Assembly: GCA_000827325.1 (NCBI GenBank)
Contig: KN832881.1
Coordinates: 394,616-458,615, forward strand
DNA from: Oidiodendron maius Zn
Taxonomy: Eukaryota; Ascomycota; Leotiomycetes; Myxotrichaceae
Direction: 5' to 3'
DNA length: 64,000 bases
Part shown: positions 47,828 through 59,504 of the stretch, piece by piece
Numbering within the stretch: the stretch's first letter is position 1
Layout: the number at the start of each line of letters is the position of its first letter
Translations under genes and position numbers: made by a program
Notes under the pieces: model-generated
Databases searched by the model: none
Told to the model about the DNA's origin: nothing
What the model saw: the letters and a program-made list of their open reading frames with translations, nothing else

Positions 47828-50752
47828 ATGGACGCGTACTCCGGCTATCGGGAGCCGGTCCCAGCGCGATCCCCTACAGAGAGGACAGGTTGGGCTGGAC
47901 GTGATGATGGCTATAGGGAGAGAGATAGAGGTGTTGATCGCACCGACACTTTCTATCGTGGGCGATCTCCCGGTATGTTCATCTCACTCTCTACTTCACT
48001 TCTCTAGTTGCATAAACTATTGCGTAGCCAATAACACCTGAGGACTTCTCTATTACCTTTCACCATGGTTACAAGTCATTACACACTCTCTTCTCGTCAT
48101 CATTTACCTACAACTATATTCCAATACTAACGCCTAGTCCCCACAGGAACGGATCGACGTCGGTCTCGGGACACTCGTGATCGCTCGCGATCCCCATTAG
48201 CTATTGATCGTTACGAACCAGGAGGACGTGGCGGAAGAGAAGATTATGATAGGGCGAGAGAGCGTGACCGTGAATCTCGTCGTAGACCCTCCATTGGCCC
48301 TGCCAATATTGATCGATATGTGCCAGGCCAGGATTCCGGTAGCCCTATTATTACAGTGAACCCTTTACAGGACCCTTCCCAGCTTCCATTCCAAGTTGGC
48401 TTTTCATACTTTGGAGAATGGTGGCGCACAAATGAGAAGATCAAAGAGGAGAAAGAGTTCGCGAGAACTGGCAAACGCCAACCCATTCGACCTCGAGATA
48501 ACCAAGAGGATCGCGACAAAGAGAAGGCGAAAATTCAAGCCGCATACGACGCATACAAAGAAGAGCTTCAGGCAAAAATGGCTCGGTCCTTCGTCCAAGA
48601 ACATAAAAGCGAACAGTGGTTTCAGGAGAGATATTTCGCAGACGTCAGAGACAAGCTGCGCCAGCAACTAAGCGAGTTCCGTCGAGGTAACTACAGTCAA
48701 TGGGAACAGGATCTCGACTCCGGCACCTTCGACGAATTTACCCTGGAAGGCATCCCTAAGAACGAAATCAATGGGTCCGGCGCTTTAATTGAGAAGGAGG
48801 AGGGTGAGACGGTTGCCGGTAATGAAGTACTTGGTGTCGGTGACTTAGTACCATCACGCGGCAGTGATATCAAGGATGAGAATGCCTACCAGCCCACTCT
48901 CTTGATAAAGACTATTGCTCCGCACGTAAACCGCGAGAACCTGGAGGCCTTCTGCAAGGAACATCTGGGTGAGGATGAAGGCGGCTTCAAATGGCTGAGT
49001 TTAAGCGATCCAAATCCCAGCAAGCGTTATCATCGCATCGGATGGGTAATGCTCCATCCAGCCCCCGAAATTATGCCTATTTTGGATCGACCCGAACTCA
49101 AAGATGAAGAGGAAGACGGGCCTGCAGCTCCACCTGTCCCGATCTCCACTGCGGAGAAAGCGCTAGAAGCCATTAACGGCAAGACTGTGAAAGATGAGGT
49201 GCGAGGAGACTTTACGTGCCATGTTGGAGTTCATGTCCCTCCCAGTCTGCCACGAAAGAAGGCCTTATGGGATCTTTTTTCTGCCCCTGAACGTGTTGAA
49301 AAAGATCTTGAGTTGGTACGACGCCTGGTTCGAAAGTATGAGGAAGAATTTGGATCAGACTTTAATGCCGTATTGAGGATTGAAGAGAGAGTCGAGGACC
49401 TCAAGAGCCAAGGTCGCCTTCTCCAGCCTGTCACGGCACCTGTTGCCAAGAATGTGAAGAAGCCTCGTGATGTTCTAGGTCTGGATGAAGCCATGGATGA
49501 GGGCGAAGATGGTGAAGAAGAAGATGAGGAGGAAGAGGAAGGTGCGCTTGATGAGGAGGTTGATGACGAAGATCTTCTTGTCAAGAAGAAGCAACTCGAT
49601 CTTATGGTTGAATATCTTCGCCGCGTCTTCAACTTCTGCTTCTTTTGCGTTTTTGAGAGCGACTCTGTGCACGAGCTTACTCGAAAATGTCCCGGCGGCC
49701 ATTTGCGAAGGCCCCGTAACACTCTTAGTTCTGCTGGGAAGGCCGCGGCAAGAGCCAGTGCTTTAGGTGAACCATTCCCTGGCAAGAAGCGCGGTGATCA
49801 ATCCGAAGACACAGATATGACAGGCGCTCAATCGCCTGAGACTGAACGAAAGACGCCCCGAAGTAATACGACTTCCAAATCAGAGCAGCAGCTCCAGCGC
49901 GCTTTTAACTGGGTTAGGACGTTTGAGGAGAAACTCATGCTGATCCTCGAGCCTGGCTCTATAGACCTGCAAAAGCTAGGTGGTAAACCAACCGAGGAAG
50001 CCGTGCAAGAGGAACTGGGCAAATATGTGAAGCAGGAGGATGAGCATAAGTTCAGATGCCGGGTTCCAGAGTGCCAAAAGCTCTTTAAAGAAGAGCATTT
50101 CTGGAGGAAACACGTCGAGAAGCGCCACACTGACTGGTTGGATGGCCTGAAGAAAGATGTAGGCTTTTTTTCTTTACAATTTGCGCCATAGACTAACTTT
50201 TCGCAGTTTGACCTGGTCAATACCTATGTCATGGATCCAGCACATATTGCACCGTCGAGGTCGGATGCCAATAGCAATGGCCATTTCCCACCTGCGAATG
50301 GCCACATGCCTGCTGGCACCCCTCGCGGTTTCAACCTACAGGCGTTTGGAGGCTTGACTGGCATGCCTGGTATGCCCGGATTTGGCGCTACCAGCGGCCT
50401 CCCCAACTTCTTCGCTGGGCATCCTGTTCAAGCTCCACTAGGATGGGCTGGTACCATGGATGGCCGTGGTGGCGGTCCAGTCAGACGTGGTGGAAGGCAG
50501 TTCCAGAACACTACTCGAACTGGTCCCTACGATCGACGGCCACGAGATCAACGTTGGGGGACGGAATCTGGCCGACTGACGCCGCCTCTTGGAGCTTCTC
50601 GGGGAGGGGTGCCGGGTGGTGGTAAATGGGGTGACGGGGCAGCGGGCGGCGCCGCTGTTGGCCCGAGGGAAGCAGTGCAAGGCCGCAGTCTCAAGTCGTA
50701 TGAGGATCTTGATGCGGTTGCGGGAAGTGGTTCTGGGGAGCTGAATTACTGA
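47828..50752 (+). CDS. Ars2/Serrate zinc-finger protein (900 aa)
   Basis: Nuclear adaptor that links the cap-binding complex to RNA processing and decay (known for the family). Exons: 47828-47972, 48147-50158, 50207-50752. Domains: an Arg/Ser/Asp-rich N-terminus (RDTRDRSRSP); a conserved block with FQVGFSYFGEWWRT and SEQWFQERYFADVRDKLR; an RRM-like centre (LLIKTIAPHVNRENLEAFCKE); an acidic tract near residue 560; a Cys-containing helix with FNFCFFCVFESDSVHELTRKC; the C2H2 finger FRCRVPECQKLFKEEHFWRKHVEKRH; and a Gly/Pro/Arg-rich tail ending in GELNY. The last intron is 48 nt. The antisense Ser-rich frame at 49231-49785 is a shadow of the acidic tract. Confidence 0.93.
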
Positions 50753-51151
50753 GCCTTCGGTGGCCCTTTGCAGCAGTGACACGGGGGCAGCTATAACATT
50801 TGCAGGCTAAGCTGTTCACTTACACGCGCTCCATAGCAAGCATGTATCAATATAGGAGAGACAAAATTCGGTATGTATTCCAGCTCGCACCTTCTGCCAC
50901 TCATCTCCACGTGATCCGAATCGTGACTTCTGCTCCACGTGATATAAACATTCGCTTGGCCAATTTCCCATTCAGGGGCAAAAGGCGGTGTGTTTACCCC
51001 TCGAACGCGCATGAAAGCCGAAGATGCCCCCACCAGAACACCACACTCGCAAACGCACTTCTTCAAAGTTGCACATTTCATCACCAACCCATCCCCATCA
51101 CCCTTCGCTCCTAAACTCACGCGCGGACGTCCAAAATCCGACACCCTCAAG
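50753..51151. promoter_or_regulatory. Intergenic; alpha-tubulin promoter and leader
   Basis: 399 bp between Ars2 and alpha-tubulin. The final 100 bp are C-rich, typical of highly expressed fungal genes. No element assigned. Confidence 0.5.
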
Positions 51152-52876
51152 ATGACCCGAGGCGAGGTATATATGGCCCTCTCCATGTCGCCCGCGATGC
51201 ACCCAACCACGGCTCAACCGCCAGGGGCCGTATTCAACGGATTGTTAATATCAGGACGTGTGAATTGAGGCTTACAATTACCCTACAGATTCTTCACCTC
51301 CACATCGGCCAGGCCGGAACCCAACTCGGAAATAGTGCCTGGGAGCTGTACGTTGTCCTGACATCTGCCCATATATCCTATACTGACCTCTAACCCCCTC
51401 CGCAGCTATCTTCTCGAGCACGGTCTCAAGCAGGATGGCCGCCCTGATCCTGATGCCAAGGCCCTCCATGACAGCGGCGAGCTCGATACCGTCTTCACGG
51501 AGACCGGTTCCGGCAAATACGTCCCCCGATCCATCTTCGTCGACTTGGACCCCAGCCCTATCGATGAGATCCGCACCGGTGACTACAGACAGCTGTTCCA
51601 CCCCGAGCTGTTGATCAGCGGCAAGGAGGATGCAGCCAATAACTATGCTCGTGGCCACTACACCATTGGCAAGGAGATACTAGATGGCACCCTGGACAAG
51701 ATCCGACGTGTCCTGGTACGTTGAGCTTGACTATGCTTCTGAATCATTCTGTAGTGGGGATGGAGATCAGGATAAGTGGGCTAATTGATTGCGGTATTTA
51801 TAGGACAACTGCTCCAGTCTCCAGGGTTTCCTCATCTTCCACTCCTTCGGTGGTGGAACTGGCTCCGGTTTCGGTTCTCTCCTCCTGGAGCGTCTGAGCA
51901 CCGACTACAGCAAGAAGTCAAAACTCGAGTTTGCCGTCTACCCTGCTCCCCTGGTCTCTACTGCCGTTGTCGAGCCCTACAACGCAGTCCTCTCCACCCA
52001 CAGCACCATTGAGAACTCTGACTGCACGTTTCTTGTAGACAACGAGGCCGTCTACGACATCTGCCGTCGCAACCTTGACATCCCCCGCCCCTCTTTCGAA
52101 CACCTCAACCGTTTGATTGCCCAGGTTGTCAGCTCTATCACCTCTTCGCTGAGATTCGACGGTGCCTTGAATGTCGATCTAAACGAGTTCCAGACCAACC
52201 TGGTCCCATACCCCAGAATCCACTACCCCTTAATCAGTTATGCGCCTGTTATCAGCGCCGCCAAGAGCAGCCACGAGAGCTTCAAGACCCTGGATCTGAC
52301 ACTGCAGTAAGTATTCCTCATATGCTTCGCTCTGGTCCCTCTTCTGTTATCAGAGGCCACCTCTTTTCAATGTCGCCCACTAACACGCGCAGGTGCTTCG
52401 AACCCAACAACCAGATGGTTGTCTGCGACCCCCGCAATGGGAAGTACATGGCTGTTGCTCTCCTGTACCGTGGTGATGTAGTTCCTCGTGACTGCAACGC
52501 AGCCGTGGCCTCTCTCAAGGCCAAGACTTCCTTCAATCTGGTTGAGTGGTGCCCAACTGGCTTCAAGCTCGGCATCAACTACCAGAAGCCAGTGTCCGTC
52601 CCGTCGTCCAGTCCCAACGACGGCGCCCTTGCCTCCGTCGACCGCTCCGTCTCCATGCTGAGCAACACCACTGCCATCTCCGAGGCTTGGAACCGTCTCG
52701 ACCACAAGTTCGATCTCATGTATAGCAAGCGCGCCTTCGTGCACTGGTATGTGGGTGAGGGTATGGAGGAGGGTGAGTTCTCCGAGGCCCGTGAGGATCT
52801 TGCAGCCCTGGAGAAGGATTACGAGGAAGTTGCTGCGGACAGCTTTGAGCCCGAGGAGGTTGAGGCTGAGTACTAG
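51152..52876 (+). CDS. TUB1: Alpha-tubulin (456 aa)
   Basis: Microtubule subunit. Exons: 51152-51166 (five codons), 51289-51347, 51406-51715, 51804-52306, 52393-52876. The start reads [15 protein letters not shown], the fungal alpha form. Other markers: GTP-binding [17 protein letters not shown], the TAVVEPYN segment, an NLVPYPRIH block, and an acidic tail ending EEVEAEY with the terminal Tyr. Codon use is strongly C-biased, as in a highly expressed gene. Short first exon and first intron of 122 nt are common in fungal tubulin genes. Confidence 0.97.
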
Positions 52877-53370
52877 ATCGCTGTTCTTGTTCTCACCACG
52901 TACATCTCTCTTATGGGATCTCGGTGCATTTCTTGTTCGTCGGGGGGGAGGAAACCGGGGGTTATAAATGTGGTTTTTCTTTTTTTGCAAGAGCGGAGAT
53001 ATCCGGAGCGCTTTCGGTCCTCATTCTCATTCTCTCTTCGCCAGAAGACTGATTTTTGTGATGGAAAAGAATAAAGAATGATGGTTTGGTTTCCTTATTG
53101 CTCTGCGCCTGACTTCTAGTCGTTTTGTAATGTCAATATGCCCAGTAGCCACCAGAATGGAAGCAAGTAAAATTTCGAGAATTTGATTTGAATTTGTGTA
53201 TTGTTTATCCCATCTGATTGTTTTGATTCCCACGAGCTTACGCCACCTGCAAAACCATTAGGTGTGTAAATGCAAGAAATTACAGAGCAAGTCATTAGAT
53301 GATCTTGTTTTGGTATCGCTACACGATCTATTCTACAATCTTGTCCACTGCCAGCAATAATCATCTTGAC
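52877..53370. other. Intergenic between convergent alpha-tubulin and CCT4
   Basis: 494 bp of 3' flanks. T-rich after the tubulin stop. No gene. Confidence 0.55.
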
Positions 53371-55268
53371 AATGCAATATCATCTATGACATGTTAGTAT
53401 TTATCATTATCCTACCAATTTTCACGGGATATGGGATACCAACCTATGCGCAAGATCATCTTCACCGTCTCAGCTGCCAACTCAATCGCACTAGTGCTCA
53501 CAAGCAGAGGCTGAAGGACATTCTCATCAGCAATATCAGATTTGACGCCCCCGCTCTTGATACTGACACCTGCATTCTTCTGTCCATATTCATGCTTATG
53601 TCTCAGCTCCGTCACGACCTTGATAGAATTCAACCCAGCGTTCTCAGCAAGGGTTGTGGGGATAACTTCCATGGCGTCTGCAAACGCCTTCCAGCAGATT
53701 GCCTCCGTGCCGGTCAGACTTCGTGCTTGTTTGCCAAGCTGAGATGCAATTTCGATCTCGGGAGCTCCACCGCCAGCGATCAAGGCCTTCTTCTTGACAA
53801 GGCAACGAATGACACAAAGGGCGTCATGCAGAGACCGTTCTGCCTCGTCGAGGATGAGGGAGTTGGCTCCTCGGCAGACGATGGAGACAGTCTTTCCTGC
53901 ACTTTTGGTGCCGGTGACCTTTACAACTCGGCTCCCGGAGCTCTGAGACTCTTCGATAAGGTCCGCACTTCCGAGTTTATCCTCCGTAAATGAATCGATG
54001 TCTGCGATTGGCTTACAACCAGTAGACTTGCAGATAAATTCCACCTCGTCTCTTTCGATGTCCTTTATACAAAGTATGTTGAGCTTAGCCAGGAAGTGGA
54101 GGGAGAGGTCATTGATAGCGTCACGGAGGATGGATTTTTGGATGAATAGAACATTACACTTTGCCTTCTTGATCTTCTTGACCATATTCAACAGGTAAGT
54201 TCGTTCTTCTTTCAGAATCTTGTCCATTTGGCGGTAATCGTTCACCACAATTTGGTTTTCCATCTGCAATATGTTAGTGGAAGAATATACCAATCATAAA
54301 CGAGAACCCTACATCTGGTTTGGGTGGTGACAATTGGAACTGGATCAATCCTATCCTGGCCTTTTCCATCCTGGCAGGCCCACCACCGGCTTTAACGACA
54401 CCTTGTGTGAGCACTAAACCCTCTACCATCTCGCTGTCTTCGATAGTGCCTCCTGCTTTTTTCACTATCCTTATGTTCTTGAGGTCCACGTTCTCTGCTG
54501 TCTTAATGTCGATCGTTTTCGTGACAGCATTGACAGCCATGGGTGCAAGAAGATTCGAATGTTGTGACACAATCTTGGAAGATAAAGATGTTGTTGCGGC
54601 CTGGAGGAGAGTTGCTGTGTCGTTCAGGGAAACAGGTTGTGACATATCGTGAAGAACCTTAACAGCTGCTGCGGCAGCTCTCTGGAAGGACTCTGCAATG
54701 ACTGAAGGGTGAATGCCTTTGGTAAGTAATCTGTCTGCGGCTCCTAATAAACTTCCTGCAATTACTACAACTGATGTAGTTCCATCTCCAGCCTCAACAT
54801 CTTGTGCGGAGGATAGATCCACAAGCATCTTGGCAGAGGGGTGCATAACAGCCATGCTCTTGAGCATTGTATTTCCATCGTTTGTTACTACATAGTAGTC
54901 AGTAACCTTTACGGAGAAGAATTATACGAAGACAACAACTCACTTATGGTCTCTCCCTTTCCTGACTGGATCATTTTATCAGAACCCCGAGGGCCAAGGG
55001 AAGTTCTAATGGCATCGGCAACAGCTGCACGCAGTCAGTTTTTGTTTTACCAAAGAGCATCAGCTGCGTTATAAAGCACCCGAGGGCTTTATCTGAAGAT
55101 GACTATATACCACATACCTCTAGCGGCGACGATGTTTGCCGTTCTCACAGCCATAGGCTTCTCCTTGTCCTGCAGGAGCATTTAGCTATTGTTGTGAATT
55201 CAAAAATCACAGCTTCGAACCTTGAAGGCAGCATTGCCAGAATTTCCGGCAGATTGAGCGAGGGCCAT
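53371..55268 (-). CDS. CCT4: Chaperonin TRiC/CCT subunit delta (532 aa)
   Basis: One of eight subunits of the cytosolic chaperonin that folds tubulin and actin. Exons: 55268-55221, 55169-55118, 55024-54944, 54887-54313, 54263-53444, 53393-53371. Family motifs: [20 protein letters not shown] (ATP site), [20 protein letters not shown]. The delta subunit is indicated by [17 protein letters not shown] and the end [13 protein letters not shown], completed by a 23-nt last exon. Several short 5' exons make the N-terminus easy to mis-call. Head to head with RPT1. Confidence 0.96.
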
Positions 55269-55625
55269 ATTGATGTTGCCTGGCCAGATCTAGAGGAAAG
55301 TAATATAATTTCAAGGGTCGACTTTTGAGCTGGAAGTGCCGTCGCGTTCAGCACCTGATTGCTCCGCGTCCAAATGATTTTTCGGCAAGGCGATTTTGAG
55401 GGTGGCGCTTAACTTCTTTCGGTAGCTTACCGAGCGCTTCTACGGATTCGCAAGACAGCTTGCCTGCTCACCGAAGATAATAACACCATCAACTTTATAC
55501 CCTTTCACCTCATCGCCTCTCAAAGAGTCTTGATCTACCCCTCAGTATTACTGGGAGTACCTCGATATCCGATCTTCTAGGTAATCATTGTCGGGATTCT
55601 TGAAGCCCTCGGGATAAACATCAAG
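55269..55625. promoter_or_regulatory. Shared promoter of CCT4 and RPT1
   Basis: 357 bp between divergent chaperonin and proteasome starts. It contains GGTGGCG at 55401-55407, a partial match to the yeast proteasome box GGTGGCAAA. The match is weak. Confidence 0.55.
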
Positions 55626-57147
55626 ATGCCCTCTGCTACGGGTTCGGTCTGCGCCCAGTTTGTTTGACCCTCTAGCTAACAAAATTGCAGGCTCCAACTG
55701 GGAGAAGTATAAGAAAGAGGCAAACATATCTCTACCCAACGAATCGACACGTACTAACCAGAGTTTCTAGTTCGCGGATGATGAGATCGAGGAAAAGAAG
55801 ATCACGCCTCTTTCCGACGAGTAAGGCAAATGTAATAAATGTAAATGTCTATTGCTTGCTAACAATAATATCTAGGGATATTCAAGTCCTTAAAACCTAC
55901 GGGGCAGCCCCATATGGTGCAGCCTTGAAGAAACTCGAGCAACAAATCAAAGAGAAGCAGACGAGCGTGAACGAAAAGATTGGTGTCAAGGAGTCAGATA
56001 CTGGGCTCGCGCCGCCACATCTATGGGACGTTGCGGCAGACAGACAGCGAATGTCCGAGGAACAACCATTACAGGTGGCAAGGTGTACGAAAATCATTCA
56101 GGATGAGAAGGACACTGAGAAAAGCAAATACGTCATCAACGTGAAGCAAATAGCGAAGTTCGTTGTCAACCTTGGAGACCGAGTTAGCCCTACGGATATT
56201 GAAGAAGGAATGAGGGTTGGGTAAGTAGATGGCCATGCTACGCCAGTATCAAGCTAACTTATTACAGTGTCGACCGAAACAAGTATCAGATTCTACTGCC
56301 TCTCCCACCCAAAATCGACGCCAGCGTGACCATGATGACTGTCGAGGAGAAACCGGACGTTACATATGGCGACGTAGGTGGCTGCAAGGAACAAGTGGAG
56401 AAGTTACGGGAAGTGGTAGAGATGCCGTTATTATCACCGGAACGATTTGTCAACCTTGGTATCGATCCTCCCAAGGGTGCTCTCCTCTACGGACCTCCAG
56501 GAACTGGCAAGACCCTTTGTGCACGGGCAGTAGCAAACAGAACCGATGCTACGTTCATCCGGGTTATTGGAAGCGAATTGGTGCAGAAGTACGTCGGAGA
56601 GGGAGCAAGGATGGTCCGCGAGTTGTTTGAGATGGCCCGAACCAAGAAGGCATGCATCATCTTCTTCGATGAAATTGATGCCATCGGAGGTGCGCGTTTC
56701 GACGATGGTGCCGGAGGAGATAATGAGGTACAGAGAACAATGTTGGAGTTGATCACTCAACTAGATGGTTTTGATGCTCGTGGAAACATCAAGGTAATGT
56801 TTGCCACGAACAGGCCGTCAACTCTGGACCCTGCTTTGATGAGACCGGGTCGTATCGACCGCAAGATTGAATTCTCGCTTCCGGATCTTGAGGGCCGAGC
56901 AAACATTCTCCGAATCCATGCAAAGAGCATGTCCGTTGAGCGTGACATCAGATGGGAACTTATCTCTCGTCTGTGCCCTAACTCCACCGGAGCGGAATTG
57001 CGAAGTGTCTGCACAGAAGCTGGCATGTATGCTATCCGTGCGCGACGGAAGGTTGCCACGGAGAAGGATTTCTTAAGCGCGGTTGACAAGGTGATTAAGG
57101 GGAACTTGAAGTTCAACTCGACCGCAACCTATATGCAGTACAACTAG
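55626..57147 (+). CDS. RPT1: 26S proteasome regulatory ATPase Rpt1 (439 aa)
   Basis: AAA ATPase of the 19S base that unfolds substrates for the 20S core. Exons: 55626-55641, 55691-55719, 55771-55820, 55876-56220, 56268-57147. The N-terminus reads [15 protein letters not shown] then [20 protein letters not shown], which requires a GC-AG intron at 55720-55770 (branch ACTAAC); no GT donor gives an open frame. Then the coiled coil and OB region (GIKESDTGL-like, [18 protein letters not shown]-type), Walker A GPPGTGKT, Walker [31 protein letters not shown], and the Rpt1-type end [11 protein letters not shown] (HbYX-like terminus absent of Tyr-X at the last position, as usual for Rpt1). Confidence 0.95.
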
Positions 57148-57758
57148 AGTCTGCGAAAGACTGACGGGATGTATACTAGCTGGCGTAGGTGTTTTATGGT
57201 AGCATCAATGGATAGAGACCAGAGACTGTTATCCAATCCTGATTGAAATAAATTTGGTGTGCACTGTGCTCTCATATTAATTGGCATAATTTGGCTTGTT
57301 CTGATTTGTTTCGGGTCCGTGGATATGGCTTTTATAGACATGAGCCAGCTACAGTATTATAATATTCGCTGTCTTAAATATTTCAAAGGCTTCTCGTAGT
57401 GTAGTAAAGAATTTAGGAGACATTGCAGAGCCTCTCAATACATTTTCCTAGTTTACATAGATTATACATATGTAGACTCTGGCTACCCCAAGGTATAGGA
57501 CCTTCCCATGGATGAGGAGGGGGTTTCTGGTGGTAAATGCGTAGCTTAATAAGCGGCTAGAGCTCACCTGGTGGTGCGCGGCCCGTGGAGATAAGATTTC
57601 GGAAGGCTGGGAAGGCTGGGGACGACAACGTACAATGCATACATTGTACCTTTCGCAATTGTTAGGATCGCTAGCTTTATTATGTCCTTTGTAAATATTA
57701 TTTATTTATCATACACTGAATCTCATGATTCACAATATTTGTGACAAACAATAACAAA
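57148..57758. other. Intergenic; promoter of GRF protein, with a 20-bp palindrome
   Basis: 611 bp. AT-rich, no gene. Contains GGAAGGCTG in tandem (57601) and the dyad at 57630-57649. Confidence 0.5.
57630..57649. repeat. Perfect inverted repeat, 8-bp arms, 4-bp spacer
   Basis: GTACAATG, spacer CATA, CATTGTAC. It lies 110 bp upstream of the GRF gene start. Confidence 0.9.
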
Positions 57759-58790
57759 ATGTATACTCCACAGCATCATGGTGGGATTTCAGCCCCCAGC
57801 AGCACTGTTAAGAAGGTGCCGCTGAACGGCTTGTTTAAAGATGGAATGTGGCACTGTAAGCTCGTTATGCAGAATCCGGGTAGAAAATATAACTAATAGC
57901 ACTTTCTAGGCAACTGTGATCCTCGACTCCCAGCAGCACACTTCCAAGTTAAAAAGGAAGGCAAGAATAAAGGCAAGTGGTTCTATACTTGCCAGGAGTC
58001 AAAAGAAAATGGCTGTGGCTTCTTTCTATGGGATGAAAATGCAGCTGGAAGAGAGATGCGAGCTGTCATGAGCAATGCGCGGTCTGAACCTGAGCCCTCG
58101 AAATCTGGAGCTGAGGGCATAAGATACAAGGGACTAAATACCACATGGATTGAAAACCTTGGGCAAGCGGACAAGTTGGAGGAGGCCATGATAACTGAAG
58201 AGTACGGAAGGGAGACTATCCTAGGACAACCTGAAACACCCCAGAAAGTCGCCAAAACGAACCCGTATATGACTCCCAGCACAAAGAGGAAGCGAGACAA
58301 GGACTCTCTTTTGACCCCAATTACGGCAAGAAAGGACGACTTCCTCAGCCTACCCTCACTTTCGAGGCGATATGGGAGTAAATCAAATGAAAACGAGCCA
58401 TTTGGGCTTCGCAACTCTGCCCAAACTCCTACACCAAAGCGCTTCCATGACACAGAAGTCGCCGAAGCCTATGACGATTCTGCTCTATCCTACGATACCA
58501 CCGACGAGGTGATGAATATTCTCAAAGATCAACATATAGACGAGGAAACGGCGTCCCGACTCCGAGCCCTTCTCAATAAGCACGCGCTGAGGGTTTCCGG
58601 CATCGTCAAGGGCAGAGACATCTCGCGCGTTGCGCTAAAGGCGAAAGATGCCAAGATTACAGAGCTCCAGCAAAAGATCACGACTTTGGAAACCGAGATG
58701 GAGATGGATAAGACTATCATTGGCCATTTTAAAAGAGATATGGCGCAGAGTATAGCTTCTAAGCGGGGTCGTGGGAGAGGGCGAGGATGA
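57759..58790 (+). CDS. GRF zinc-finger protein (325 aa)
   Basis: Exon 1 is 57759-57855, exon 2 is 57910-58790, with a 54-nt intron. The joined sequence gives a GRF-type finger: CNCDPRLPAAHFQVKKEG, GKWFYTCQ, then CGFFLWDE, a motif that binds single-stranded nucleic acid in topoisomerase III, NEIL3 and APE2. The remainder is polar and disordered except for a helical segment near the C-terminus (VMNILKDQHIDEETASRLRALLNKH, then a coiled coil, KITELQQKITTLETEMEM). It ends in an RGRGRGRG tail. A DNA or RNA repair role is inference from the finger only; no catalytic domain is present. Confidence 0.87.
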
Positions 58791-59504
58791 AGAATTCTGT
58801 GGGATTTTGAATGTGATATTTTAAACCACTTTCGATCGATACATGATTAGCTGATATCGGCACGACATGGACGACTATGCTGGCGTCTATGACGAGCCAA
58901 AGAGGAGCAGAGATACGACTCATGCCGATCGCGGATGGCGAGGATACTGCTATGGGATCGTACGGAAACGGAGGGATGTTTGTCTACCATCCCCGTGGCG
59001 TATGTCGCGCCCTACTTGTTTCTCGAAGACAAAGACACGAGGTGCCAAGAGAGGGATATAAAGAAGGTGGATTTTTGCGCCTCAATGGTGCTTCGTCCTC
59101 AGGATGAAGGCCTGTATGTATGTACATAGATATATAACCACATACTAAGAGCTAAACTTCATGGCAAAGGCGTATAACGAATGTGACTGATTCATTCATG
59201 CATTTATTTAAACCCTATATACGGCATATTGGTCCTCACAAACGCCAACTTCAGCAGGGCGAACTCCAACTCCAAGAGCATTATCATCAAAGACTGCGCC
59301 GAGCCCCCCTGAATTACCCCAAACCAATGGGGCAAGCACCGCATTCTTCCTGGAAAATTCCTGCCATGATTTGATAAATTTCCCCAGACCCACCTCCTGT
59401 TCATTCAATCATGGGTATAAATCTGACCTTCTTCCTTCTTGCTCGCTAAAAAAGGCAATCCGTCTGGTCGATAATATGCATATGCTCTCGCGCCATTCAT
59501 GTGC
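58791..59504. other. Intergenic between convergent genes
   Basis: 714 bp of 3' flanks. Short frames present but without supporting features. Confidence 0.5.

Noticed and set aside
49231-49785. Long antisense Ser/Arg-rich open frame
   Set aside because: It is the complement of the acidic tract in Ars2 and has no features of its own. The same applies to antisense frames opposite dynein, the Gar2-like gene and the membrane-protein gene.
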